DNA of 64,000 bases from the NCBI GenBank assembly GCA_037693485.1, contig CM075348.1, positions 4,588,001 through 4,652,000 of the forward strand, in the 5' to 3' direction. A model generated the notes under the pieces. It was not told the origin of the DNA, did not search any database, and was given only the letters and a program-made list of their open reading frames with translations. This stretch comes from Kitagawia praeruptora. Its lineage: Eukaryota > Streptophyta > Magnoliopsida > Apiales > Apiaceae. The number at the start of each line of letters is the position of its first letter. Positions within the stretch are counted from its first letter, which is position 1. Position numbers and translations under genes: made by a program. Below are positions 44,335 to 55,652 of the stretch, one piece after another.

Positions 44335-45163
44335 TTAAATGGAAGCTCATGTCTGATGGAGTAGGAGATTCTCTACTCTTTTCATAAATTCCTTCTGGAA
44401 TTTGATTTTGACTTATTCTAATTGAGTTTACGGATTCTATTTCTTCTCGTAATTGAGAAGTAGATGCTCTAGAGGGATTTAAAACACTAAGAGCTGTGAT
44501 ATAATCACTAGCAGTAGAATACCTAACAGACATAGTTCTTGGTAATCTAATGGATCTTTGAGGAGTAAATCTAATTTCTACTTCCCCTTCTGTGGTCTGA
44601 ATAATTTGATCAATTTCTTTATTGACCGGAGGCTCTGGCTCTAATTCTTGAGGAAGAGACCAGGTTTCTGGGAAATTAATCTCTTTCCACTTAATCAACC
44701 TATTTGTTGCTATATTTGAGGTTAAGAAATTAGTTTGAACTACAGTAGTAGTTCCTTGACAGGAAAATTGTTTAGCTTTAGGATTTAAGGTGTTCAAAAC
44801 CTTATAATAAATTCTATAGCATATTGCTATAACTTCACTTCCTGGTTTAAAATTATAGCCATCAGTGTGCAATGTTAATTGCATAGCATCTAAAAGATTA
44901 TTATCAGATAAGGATAGTGTCAAATTGGGAGCTACATCGAAGTAGACTGGTCCATGACATAAACTGGTTTCTATTAAAGCAGCTAGAGATTGCTTAAAGT
45001 CTCTACATCGGCCATCTCTAACGTAGGCCATGATACTTGAATTTAAGCCTAAAAGAGTTAAGGGCTTAAAAGCTATTTGAACTAATCCAATATGGATAAA
45101 GTTATATCCTTTAAAAGGAAGTAAATCTTTCTTATTTAATAATCTAATTGTTTGATTAGTGTC
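44327..45163 (-). pseudogene. Viral copy B: movement protein, 3' part
   Basis: The 30K-type movement protein of the inverted copy, cut by the Athila insertion at 45163/54398. The piece runs through IHIGLVQIAFKPLTLLGLNSS, YVRDGRCRD, GPVYFDVAPNLTLSLSD and the GYNF..GS...ICYRIYYK segment that is typical of caulimovirid movement proteins, to a stop inside the next gene's start. Open up to the Athila junction. The 5' part is at 54398-54606. Confidence 0.88.
45159..45163. repeat. Athila target duplication, left
   Basis: GTGTC, repeated at 54398-54402. In viral copy D the uninterrupted site (58656-58660, complement GACAC) occurs once. Confidence 0.95.
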
Positions 45164-46657
45164 TGATAAGTGGATTTATATCCACTTGGAACATTCTAAA
45201 TCGGCTTAAATTGATTGTCTTGGGCTCAAGTTTCTTGTAGTTTTGATGTATTTTGTTTAGTTGTGCAGATTTACAAGGATGTTGATTATGGTGGATGTTT
45301 TTGTCGTTTTTGGAGATTTAATTTATTAAAATTCGGATTTATTGGGCTGCACGCGTGAGATTCACTGTTTGGGCCATATCTTGAGTTCTATAAGTCTGTT
45401 TTCAGCCCGTAAGCAGTCCACGCGAAGATAACGAGATTCTCTATCATTCTAAGGTGGTCCAGAGGCCCAATTATGTCTGGAACGGCTCTGGAAAACAGAA
45501 GAAAAGTCAGCTACGAATTTCCCTTTAAAACAGAATCAGTTTAGGAAACGTATCTTGCAGAAATTCTATTATAATTCTGTTTTGGTATTTTCTTGTTGGG
45601 AAAGACTTTTAGAGCCTATTTAAACACATCCTACCATTGTAATAGATATACAGATTATCATAGTTTTATTATTGTAACCAGCTTAGATCTGCAAGGGAGA
45701 AAAGGAGAGAAGGGTTCAACGCTCGTGACAAGCAACGGATCTAGATCTACTTCATCCTTTGTGTTACTTTGGATTATAGATTTGTTTTCTCAAACTCTTG
45801 TTTATTAATATAATTACTTCTTTTATTCATATCTTGTTATTTACCATGTTTTCATCAAATCCCATGACGATGAATGGTTCAATTATAGGCTAATCGTTGT
45901 CATGTGATTCTAACGGAGTTATTTATGGAACTTAGTATCTTGATGCTTTAAAGATCTGTGTGTGGTGTATATCTGATATCCTCGTATGGTTAATCTTAAT
46001 GCTTTTAGATGCGTAGCTAACATCTAAATTGAATTGTTAATCTCTTGTGAAGTGAAAGTGGATCTTGAGATTTAGAACTTGCCATGCTAGCATAGGTTCA
46101 TAATTGTTTATCAATATGATTCGTGGTGTGAGATGAAAATACTTATACTGCCCTATGTGATCATTATGGATAACTTGTTCTTCAACCGTTATGTTTTCAA
46201 ATTCTATAGACATATAGGGTCTAAGCATAATTGGTGTCTATTCATCTTCTATCTCTTTTGTGGATGTATGATTAGTTTGGTATGCGTATGCTGACAGGTA
46301 GCGTATACTTGTTTCGTGTTATCCGATCAGATATCAAAACCATTGCACATAGTGATTAAAGGCGTCAGATCTAAGGGAAGTATTTAATGAAGTTAGAGTC
46401 CCATGTTTTTATTCTCATAAGTAACTTGATTTCTATCCTTATTAGTTAATTTAATTCTTAGTTTGTTAATTTACTTCTTAGTTAATTTAGTTTATTAAAC
46501 CCAAATTTGTTATTTGTCTTAGCAGTGGATAAAAACCATACATCGGTGCATAGGTACATTAATTGAATTGAACACCATTCTAGATCTCTGTGGGAACGAA
46601 CTTGATTTAATCATATATTACTTGTGACAACGTGCGCTTGCGTGATTTTGCATAACA
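45164..46657 (+). repeat. Athila 5' LTR (1494 bp)
   Basis: Begins TGATAAGTGG and ends GCATAACA (TG...CA). Compared with the 3' LTR at an offset of exactly 7740 it shows 7 substitutions and no gaps. A 71-codon open frame inside (45593-45808) also occurs in the other LTR and is not regarded as a gene. Confidence 0.96.
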
Positions 46658-46663
46658 AGTTTT

Positions 46664-46683
46664 TGGCGCCGCTGCCGGGGATC
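46664..46683 (+). promoter_or_regulatory. Athila primer-binding site (tRNA-Asp type)
   Basis: TGGCGCCGCTGCCGGGGATC, six bases after the LTR, is complementary to the 3' end of plant tRNA-Asp(GUC) with one mismatch. Confidence 0.88.
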
Positions 46684-46796
46684 ATCGGTGTTTTTATTTT
46701 AGTTTATGTGCTTGTCATCAGTGGTCGTTAGCGTTCACTGACTCGGATTCTTACTTAGTTTGTTTGTTTTGTGGTGTTTCAGGTACTTAAGTTTGT

Positions 46797-49700
46797 ATGC
46801 GAACACGCTTACAAGCTCGTTTGGAAGAACTGGCGGAAGACGATTTTGTAGAGAATAAAGAGAATAAGGAAGAGGAATCTGAAACTACAGTAGCAATGGC
46901 AGATGCAGCAGCAGCTAAGGCTTTGAAGGAGTATTCTCAGCCGAAACTCAATGATATCCAGTCTAGCATTATTAGGCCAGCTATTGCAGCGAACAATTTT
47001 GAGATCAAGTCGGGCACAATTCAGATGGTGCAGAATTCAGTCCAGTTTGGGGGAGCTTCTACGGAGGATCCTAACATGCATATTCGGGACTTTATCAAGA
47101 TCTGTGATACTTTCAAGTGTAATTGTGTGACGGATGATGCTATCAGGTTGAGGTTTTTCCCATTCTCTCTGAGGGATAAGGCTAAGAGCTGGCTACACTC
47201 TTTACCACCTGGTTCCATTACTACATGGGAAGATCTTGCTTAGAAGTTCCTTACTAAATTCTTCCCTATGGCGAAAACTGCAGCATTAAGGAACCAGTTG
47301 ACTCAATTTCAACAGCAATCTGGCGAGACCTTGTGTGAGGCTTGGGAACGCTACAAGGAGATGCTACGCAAGTGTCCTCATCATGGCATGCCTGATTGGA
47401 TGGTTATTAATGGTTTTTACAATGGATTGGGAGCACAATCTAGGCCTTTGCTAGATGCAGCATCAGGAGGAGCTCTGTGGGCAAAGAGCTACGATGAAGC
47501 TTATGAACTTATAGAGATGATGGCTGCCAATGAATATCAGAATCCAACCCAGAGGCTTTCTCAAGGCAAGGCAGCAGGAATTTTTGAAGTAGATACAGCT
47601 GCAATGATTACGGCTCAGTTGAAAGCTCTTGCTATGAAGGTGGATTCTCTTGCTAATTATGGAGTTCAGCAGGTGGCTAGTGTTTGTGAGCTATGTGCGG
47701 GCGCACATGAGACGAATCAGTGTGCTATCTCTTCTGAATCAGCACAGTTCGTGAGTAATTTCCAGAGACATGCGGCACCAGTTCCAGCCACTTATCATCC
47801 TAATAACAGAAATCATCCTAACTTCAGCTGGAGCAACAATCAAAATACTCAACAGCCTTATCAGCAAGCGAAGCCATTCAATCAAGGCTATCAACTAGGG
47901 GGGAGCAAACCCCGGTTCGGTTCGGTTTTCGGGTAAAACCGGAACCGGAACCGCATGTCTTCGGTTTTAAAAATCGACAACCGGAACCGCAACCGAACCA
48001 TCGGTTTCGGTTTCGGTTTTAAAATCCCGGTTTCGGTTTTTATCGGTTCGGTTTCGGTTTTAAAACCGATTAAAATAAAAACAAGAAAATATTACAAATT
48101 AATTAAAAAATTAGTTCTAACATAAAAACATAAATCGTCCAAATGTATTCATACAACAATTTTTAAAACTTGAAACAATAAAAAAAATGGCAGATGGCCA
48201 TTGTCCAGTGCAGGCAAAAGAGCACAGACTATAACTTCTTAAGTGTAATTTCTGTTGGCACTAACATAAGTGCAGGCAAAAATGTTTCTATTGCAAATCC
48301 AAACATTGAAAGTGGTCAAGATAATGTAGTTTATGTATATGCGGGTAGATGGTTGATAAAAAGACACCATAAGAAATGGTAGCATATGGACTAGATGTAA
48401 TAATAACTCCAAGATATGGACAATGGGATTAGACTACAATTATATTTAATGATCTTGCCCAATACTTTTTAGCCTTACATTTCAAGGAATAAGCTTTGGA
48501 AAAAGAACAATGTGTGTATATTTTAAAAATATTTATAAAAAATATAAATATTTATTTATATAAATAATCGGTTCGGTTTCGGTTTTTTTCGGTTCGGTTT
48601 CCACCTAAAACCGGAACCGAAATATTAGAACGGTTCGGTTTTTCAATTTTCGGTTTCGGTTTCGGTTTTTTTCGGTTTCGGTTTTTTTCGGTTCGGTTTT
48701 CCCCGGTTTCGGTTCGGTTTCGGTTTGATTTCGGTTTTTTGCTCACCCCTACTATCAACAGCCTTATGCTCCAAGGACACCATATCAACCTCCGGGATTT
48801 CAGCAGCAACAACCCCAGACTCATGCGGGGCAATCTTCTAATGAAAAATCTGATGAGATGTGGATAGCATTAAAGAATTTACAAGCTGGTCAGAAGCTCT
48901 TAGAAACTCAGATAGGACAGATTGCAAGTGCCTTAGGTGGTAGGCCACAAGGAACTCTTCCAAGTGATACAATGGGTAATCCAGGCAAGAGGGAGGTCCA
49001 TGAGCAGGTGAAAGCAGTTACTTTGAGATCTGGAAAGGTCACGAGTGATCCTAAATCAGTAACTGAAAAAGAGGAAGATGTTCAGAATCAGCAGGATGAA
49101 AAATCTGCAGTGCCAGAAATTGAGAAATCTGATTTAGTGGTTGATCAGCTAGATGGTGAGAAGAGCAATAAACCTGTTGAAAAGTCTACTTCGGAACAAT
49201 CTTCAATGAATAATCAGATCTATCCACCTCCGCCATTCCCTGGACGTTTGAAGAAAAGTCAAGAGAAACAGTTTCAGAAATTTATGGATGTATTCAAGAA
49301 ACTGTCCATTAACATTCCTTTTGTTGAAGCATTAGAGCAGATGCCAAGATATGCTAAGTTCATGAAGGATATTTTGTCAAGGAAGAGAAGGTTGGAAGAT
49401 TTTGAAACAGTGGCATTGACGGAGGAGTGCAGTGCGGTTCTGCAACAGAAATTGCCTCCTAAACTGAAAGATCCAGGAAGTTTCACTATTCCATGCACTA
49501 TTGGCAACCTTTCTTTCAACAAGTGTTTATGTGATTTGGGAGCTAGTATTAATCTCATGCCCTTGTCTGTTTTCAAGCAACTTGGTCTACCGGAGCCAAA
49601 GCCAACTAACATCTCTTTGCAGTTGGCGGATAGGACGATCGCGTATCCGAGGGGTATAGTGGAGGATGTTTTGGTGAAGGTTGATAAGCTCATATTCCCA

Positions 49701-50345
49701 GCTGATTTTGTGATTCTAGATTTTGAAGAAGACAAGAAGATTCCCATAATCTTGGGAAGACCGTTCTTGGCTACAGGAAAGACTTTGATTGATGTGCAAA
49801 AAGGAGAGCTTACAATGAGGGTGCAAGATCAAAGTGTCACCTTTAATGTGTTCAAGGCAATAAAATTTCCAACAGAGGATGAGGAGTGTTGCAGTGTGGA
49901 AATAGTTGATACGGGTCAGAGAAAGAAGTTTGATCAATTGTTGAGCGAGAAATCTGACATGCATGTGCTAAAGCATCCGATCAGTGATTCCATTGACAGT
50001 TCTTCGGTTCGATATCTTTCGAGTGTAAAGCTTGGAAAACTTCCACCACATTTGAGGTATGTCCTTTTGAATAATGAGCTAGTGATTTTTGAAGAGGGGC
50101 ATGATAACGTGTTGCGAAGGTGGAAAGCAGATGATAAAGAAGAATTTTTTTTTAAGCCGTTTGAGTTGGAGAAGCATCTTAGAGGTGTGAAGAAGAAAAA
50201 GAAAAAGATTTGGCCGTTGGGTAGTAAATTCAAGTTGATGTCTGAAGGAAGAAATTTGTGGAAAGCAAGCAACCAAGATGTCAAAGTTCGTATGAGTGGT
50301 TTGTCTGTTGAAGATGGTTCAGTTATTCTTTTGAAACCACCATGA
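46797..50345 (+). pseudogene. Athila gag-protease, interrupted
   Basis: Starts MRTRLQARLEE. The capsid part holds MHIRDFIKICDTFK, LRDKAKSWLHSL, then after an in-frame TAG at 47241-47243 ETLCEAWERYKEMLRKCPHHG and the YELIEMMA region. A hAT element is inserted at 47896-48751; beyond it the same frame resumes with LQAGQKLLETQIGQIA and AVTLRSGK. An aspartic protease-like domain follows (CDLGASINLMP at about 49530, ILGRPFLAT at about 49750). The frame stops at 50345 without entering reverse transcriptase. The structural protein may once have served in trans packaging; the stop and the insertion make it inactive now. Confidence 0.9.
47896..48751. mobile_element. hAT-type element inside Athila gag (856 bp)
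   Basis: Ends TAGGGGGGAGCAAA and (reverse complement) TAGGGGTGAGCAAA; 8-bp target duplication CTATCAAC at 47888-47895 and 48752-48759. Subterminal regions are dense CGGTTTCGGTTCGG repeats; the middle (48060-48540) is AT-rich without transposase. It resembles in style, but not in sequence, the hAT element at 7642-8319. Younger than the Athila it interrupts. Confidence 0.93.
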
Positions 50346-50355
50346 GTTGAGGAAG

Positions 50356-50377
50356 TAACGTCAAGCTATTGACGTTA
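50356..50377 (+). other. Hairpin and conserved post-ORF motif of Athila
   Basis: TAACGTCAA-GCTA-TTGACGTTA forms a 9-bp stem 11 bases after the gag-protease stop. It is followed by AAGCGCTTCGTGGGAGGCAACCC, a motif commonly found downstream of Athila-family coding regions. Its function is not known to me. Confidence 0.6.
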
Positions 50378-50399
50378 AAGAAGCGCTTCGTGGGAGGCA

Positions 50400-50777
50400 A
50401 CCCATGCATTAGTATAGAAAAAAAAAAGAGTAGTAGTGTTGTGGAAAAAAAAAATAGTCGAACAGTACTCGCCAGCGCATGAAGCGCCAGCACACACGCA
50501 CCTGCGCCAGTTGAGCAGAAACTCCCCGCGCGTGAAGCGCCCACCCGCGCAAGAGGCGCCAGACCCTTCTGCTCCAGGTAAGTTTTTTTGGCCATGTTTT
50601 TTTGTCTTATAACGTGAATTGTTATGTGTATATATATATTAGTATATATTAAATATTATTCATCTCCTAAACCAATTCCTACCTCTTTTCTAATTATTTT
50701 CTTGACCTAAAATCCTAATTCTAGCCCCATATTAATTCCAAATTATTCCCAATCCATCTTCTATTTCATATTTTATT

Positions 50778-50816
<39 letters not shown>

Positions 50817-52889
50817 TTATTTTTATTATTATTATTTTTCCCTCAAATATATATGTACCCACCTATACATACAAATCCAATTCCTTTTCTACTTCTTTAA
50901 ATCTCTAAAAATTCAATACTAAAGAGGAATTAATTGCAAGTTCACCTCTTTGATTCGTATTGGGTAAATCTTTTTCTCTAATTTTATTTTTATTACGAAT
51001 TTGTGTTCTTGTAAATTGGGAATTTGGGATATTTGTGGTGTAATTATTGGTGGAGCTTCTTGTGAGTTGGGTATTGATTCTTATGGATCCTAGCGTGGAT
51101 GAGGTGGTGTAAGGCGCATTGCAGGTATGTTCTACTATCCCTCGTATTTACTTCCATTCAATGAGGACATTGAATATTTCAAGTTTGGGGGTGGTTTGAG
51201 GGTTTAGTAGTTGTTGTTGTATTATTTGTTCATATAGGATTTCATGCTTTGCATATTAGTATTAGTAAATTATGCATTTATGTTCGTGATATCTACGTTT
51301 GTTTCATATAGGACATTCTGTTTTTATGTTCATATATCATGTGAGTTCATAATAGTTTGCATTTGCACCAATGCTTGATAGGAATTTTGTGTTGTTGACG
51401 CTTTTGATTGAGAAGTGATATGCTTTGTTCTTGTGCACACACATACACTAGTAAGTTGAAGCTAGTAGACTTTTTGAATGTTGTAAGTAATTAGAAGGAC
51501 ATGAATATGTGCAAGATGATTTAGTTTGCATGCTTTGAATACAAGTCGGTGCGTTAGAGAGATTTTTGCTTGGGATTGAGTATGTTTTTCCACCAAGTGA
51601 GATTTTGAGCCTTATTGCATATTTGCAATTTATTCGTTTGCTTGAGTGTCCACGGATTGTTTGCATTGCTAGCAGTTGTTTGAGGTCTTTCTTGAAACGC
51701 ATGACATTATTTGACGATTAAAATGATAAAGGCATGTAGGAATAACCGCATATTTTCCCATATTACCATACCATATTTACAGGATCAATTAGTTAACCCA
51801 TTGAGCTTAATCCTATTTTTCGGTGACATACCACATTACTCGCCTAGACCTTTTTCTTGTATTGGCCTTACATTAATTTGAACCCATATTGTCAAAGGCT
51901 AGTAGAGTGCTTAAGGGAGTAATAAGGTGAGGGGTTTATTGTTGGTCTTACTTTTGGGAAAATATTGAAAATTGGGTTTGGTTGTTATTTGATAGTCGAC
52001 ATATGTAATAAATTATGGGATCATTGTTATTGTTTATATTATTGTTTGTGTTCTATTTAGCTCTCGAAGAAAAAAAAGAAAAAAAAAATATATTATGAGA
52101 GCATGTTTGTTTTTGTTGTGATCCTATTTTAGTCGACTAGTCGAGTGTTTGTCTTAGTAAAATTATGTGGGGGGAAAATAGGGTGTTGTGTGTGATTTAT
52201 TATGGTACTTACTAGCTTTTGACACTACACCTGTTTTGGCTTATTTGACATACCTTGTCCCTAGCCCCGTTACAACCCAAATAAAGACCTTTTGATTGTC
52301 GTCATTGATGTATGTTGTGTTAAGAGTTAGATTGATACCAAATGTCAAGCATGCTTATGATTTTGTTCGAATTGAGTGATACACTTACCCTTGTTCTTGA
52401 GTGAATATTCTTTGTGAGTGGATTGTGAGTGTTTGCTTGTTTTTTGCGTATGAGATCCCGAGTGTTGTCTCAAAGATGTACTCTTGTAGGCTTAGCATGT
52501 TTACTAACTTATTCTTACACTTGACATGGACTTGTGAGAACTTATGCATGTTCATTGAGTAGACTATGTGAATACTTGCACTTTCGACACCAAGACATTG
52601 CGTATTTACTTTGATTCTTAAGTTGATATGGCATGAGAGGATTTGAAGGTATGGTAGGCTAGATTAATTGCATTTGCATATTAGTTGCATTCATGCATTG
52701 CATTGCATTAGGTTAAATAGATTTTGTGGGTACATTCGCTATAGGCCCTCACGAGACCTTACTCGTCCACTAGGGCTGCCTAGGGGTTTAAAGGGCTTGT
52801 TGCATATGCCAAATGCAACCGTGATCATCTACGGAAGTGGTACTAGTTAGTTAGTTGTAATTGTTAATGCTTGAGGACAAGCATCGGTT
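50400..52889 (+). other. Athila 3' internal region, non-coding
   Basis: Includes a GCGCCAGC-rich stretch (50470-50570), a (TTTA)n tract at about 50772-50825, and conserved-looking AAGTTTGGGGGTG at about 51180 and before the 3' LTR. In autonomous Athila elements this interval would hold polymerase and sometimes an env-like gene; I see neither. Confidence 0.65.
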
Positions 52890-52903
52890 TAAGTTTGGGG
52901 GTG
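52890..52903 (+). promoter_or_regulatory. Athila polypurine tract
   Basis: AGTTTGGGGGTG immediately before the 3' LTR, the usual plus-strand primer site. Confidence 0.8.
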
Positions 52904-54397
52904 TGATAAGTGGATTTATATCCACTTGGAACATTCTAAATCGGCTTAAATTGATTGTCTTGGGCTCAAGTTTCTTGTAGTTTTGATGTATTTTGTTTAG
53001 TTGTGCAGATTTACAAGGATGTTGATTATGGTGGATGTTTTTGTCGTTTTTGGAGATTTAATTTATTAAAATTCGGATTTATTGGGCTGCACGCGTGAGA
53101 TTCACTGTTTGGGCCATATCTTGAGTTCTATAAGTCTGTTTTCAGCCCGTAAGCAGTCCACGCGAAGATAACGAGATTCTCTATCATTCTAAGGTGGTCC
53201 AGAGGCCCAATTACGTCTGGAACGGCTCTGGAAAACAGAAGAAAAGTCAGCTACGAATTTCCCTTTAAAACAGAATCAGTTTAGGAAACGTATCTTGCAG
53301 AAATTCTATTATAATTCTGTTTTGGTATTTTCTTGCTGGGAAAGACTTTTAGAGCCTATTTAAACACATCCTACCATTGTAATAGATATACAGATTATCA
53401 TAGTTTTATTATTGTAACCAGCTTAGATCTGCAAGGGAGAAAAGGAGAGAAGGGTTCAACGCTCGTGACAAGCAACGGATCTAGATCTACTTCATCCTTT
53501 GTGTTACTTTGGATTATAGATTTATTTTCTCAAACTCTTGTTTATTAATATAATTACTTCTTTTATTCATATCTTGTTATTTACCATGTTTTCATCAAAT
53601 CCCATGACGATGAACGGTTCAATTATAGGCTAATCGTTGTCATGGGATTCTAACGGAGTTATTTATGGAACTTAGTATCTTGATGCTTTAAAGATCTGTG
53701 TGTGGTGTATATCTGATATCCTCGTATGGTTAATCTTAATGCTTTTAGATGTGTAGCTAACATCTAAATTGAATTGTTAATCTCTTGTGAAGTGAAAGTG
53801 GATCTTGAGATTTAGAACTTGTCATGCTAGCATAGGTTCATAATTGTTTATCAATATGATTCGTGGTGTGAGATGAAAATACTTATACTGCCCTATGTGA
53901 TCATTATGGATAACTTGTTCTTCAACCGTTATGTTTTCAAATTCTATAGACATATAGGGTCTAAGCATAATTGGTGTCTATTCATCTTCTATCTCTTTTG
54001 TGGATGTATGATTAGTTTGGTATGCGTATGCTGACAGGTAGCGTATACTTGTTTCGTGTTATCCGATCAGATATCAAAACCATTGCACATAGTGATTAAA
54101 GGCGTCAGATCTAAGGGAAGTATTTAATGAAGTTAGAGTCCCATGTTTTTATTCTCATAAGTAACTTGATTTCTATCCTTATTAGTTAATTTAATTCTTA
54201 GTTTGTTAATTTACTTCTTAGTTAATTTAGTTTATTAAACCCAAATTTGTTATTTGTCTTAGCAGTGGATAAAAACCATACATCGGTGCATAGGTACATT
54301 AATTGAATTGAACACCATTCTAGATCTCTGTGGGAACGAACTTGATTTAATCATATATTACTTGTGACAACGTGCGCTTGCGTGATTTTGCATAACA
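52904..54397 (+). repeat. Athila 3' LTR (1494 bp)
   Basis: TG...CA ends, same length as the 5' LTR, followed by the target duplication GTGTC at 54398-54402. Confidence 0.96.
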
Positions 54398-54606
54398 GTG
54401 TCTGAGACTCTAATAGTCTATTCCATCGTTTTGATGGCATATCGAGATTTAATATCAAATAAGCCAATATTATAAATTTGGCTTTGGGGAACAGAAGGTA
54501 TTACCCATCTATTTAATCTATCCAAATTCTTTGGATATTCTACTAATTCAGAATTTTTCATCAAATCATTTTGATAATCATTATCATCTAAATCATTCAT
54601 ACTCAT
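54398..54606 (-). pseudogene. Viral copy B: movement protein, 5' part
   Basis: ATG at 54606 (minus strand), MSMNDLDDNDYQ, through RLNRWVIPSVPQSQIYN to the Athila junction. Same start as in copy D at 58453. The remainder lies at 44327-45163. Confidence 0.9.
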
Positions 54607-54785
54607 GGAGTAATGGAGCTAAAACTGTTGTGGTTGGTTGGATCTTCAAAGTTGTTTTAAGTATGTTTATTTTTAACAAAAACGTAAAATTGACATAAAA
54701 GTACTATATTTTTTGTTATCTTTGCAAACGACTTACTCATTTAACTATCGATCAAAGGGATAGACGGATAAAATCCACGAAATCA
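54607..54785 (-). promoter_or_regulatory. Viral leader 3' part in inverted copy B
   Basis: The reverse complement of 58273-58452 (leader just before the movement ATG). It ends at the right inversion breakpoint (54785/54786), where plus-strand reverse transcriptase begins. Confidence 0.88.
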
Positions 54786-55652
54786 ATGAATGATATATTC
54801 AATCCCTTTGAATTTATAATTGTTTATATTGATGATGTCTTAGTATTTTCTAAAAACTTAGATCAGCATATTAAACACTTAAAAATATTTAAGAGTTTAA
54901 TAAAGAATAATGGTTTAGTAATATCTGCCCCAAAAATGAAATTATTTCAAACTCAAGTTAGGTTTTTGGGTCATATGATAAATCAAGGAAAAATTATTCC
55001 TATTGATAGAAGTATTGAATTTGCTTCTAAATTTCCTAATGAAATAACTGATAAAAAGCAGTTGCAAAGATTTTTAGGAAGTCTGAATTATATTTCAGAC
55101 TATTATAAAGACTTGGCCAAAGATGCAGCCATACTTTATTCTAGACTTAAGAAGAAACCTGAACCCTGGACTGAGAACCATTCTCAGGCTGTGCAAAAAA
55201 TCAAATCAAAGGTAAAATGCTTACCTTGCTTATCTTTAGCCAATCCTAAGTATTTCAAAATTGTGGAAACAGATGCTTCGGATACAGGTTATGGTGGTAT
55301 TTTAAAACAGGTTATCCCTGAAACTTCTAAAGAAGTTCTAGTAAGATTTACCTCAGGTAAATGGAATCCTACTCAGTCAAAATATTCGACTGTGAAGAAA
55401 GAAATGATTTCTATAATTAAATGTATTTCAAAATTTCAAGGTGATCTATTAAATCAGAATTTTTTATTAAGAATTGATTGTAGTTCTGCTAAGTCAATTA
55501 TTGAGAAAGATGTTAAAAATCTTGTAGCAAAACAAATTTTTGCAGGTTGGCAAGCCCAGCTTTCAGCCTTTGAATTTGATATCCAATATATAAAAGGAGA
55601 AAATAATTCTCTGGCTGATTATTTAACCCGTGAATTTTTACAGGGAGATTAA
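54786..55652 (+). pseudogene. Viral copy C: reverse transcriptase C-half and RNase H
   Basis: Begins abruptly at the inversion breakpoint with MNDIFNP, then YIDDVLVFSK, the connection region (LGSLNYISDYY), RNase H ETDASDTGYGG and ADYLTREF, with TAA at 55652 overlapping ORF3. One codon is missing near the start compared with copies A and D (deletion of 3 bases). No internal stop. The N-terminal half of the same domain is in inverted copy B at 40825. Confidence 0.92.

Larger units (their letters stand above)
45164..54397 (+). mobile_element. Athila-type Ty3/gypsy retrotransposon, non-autonomous (9234 bp)
   Basis: Two 1494-bp LTRs, 5-bp target duplication GTGTC, tRNA-Asp-type primer site, gag-protease frame, long non-coding 3' region and polypurine tract. 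The order and the gag sequence (HIRDFIKICDTFK, LRDKAKSWLHSLP) fit the Athila lineage. Reverse transcriptase, RNase H and integrase are absent, so it would need an autonomous partner. It sits in the movement gene of inverted viral copy B, in the opposite orientation to that gene. The LTRs differ at 7 positions by my line-by-line comparison, so the insertion is recent. Confidence 0.96.

Noticed and set aside
45593..45808. 71-codon open frame, repeated at 53333-53548
   Set aside because: It lies in the Athila LTRs and is duplicated only because the LTRs are; no coding motif.
47021..50284. Minus-strand frames of up to 157 codons opposite Athila gag-protease
   Set aside because: Shadows of the real gag frame; no domain.
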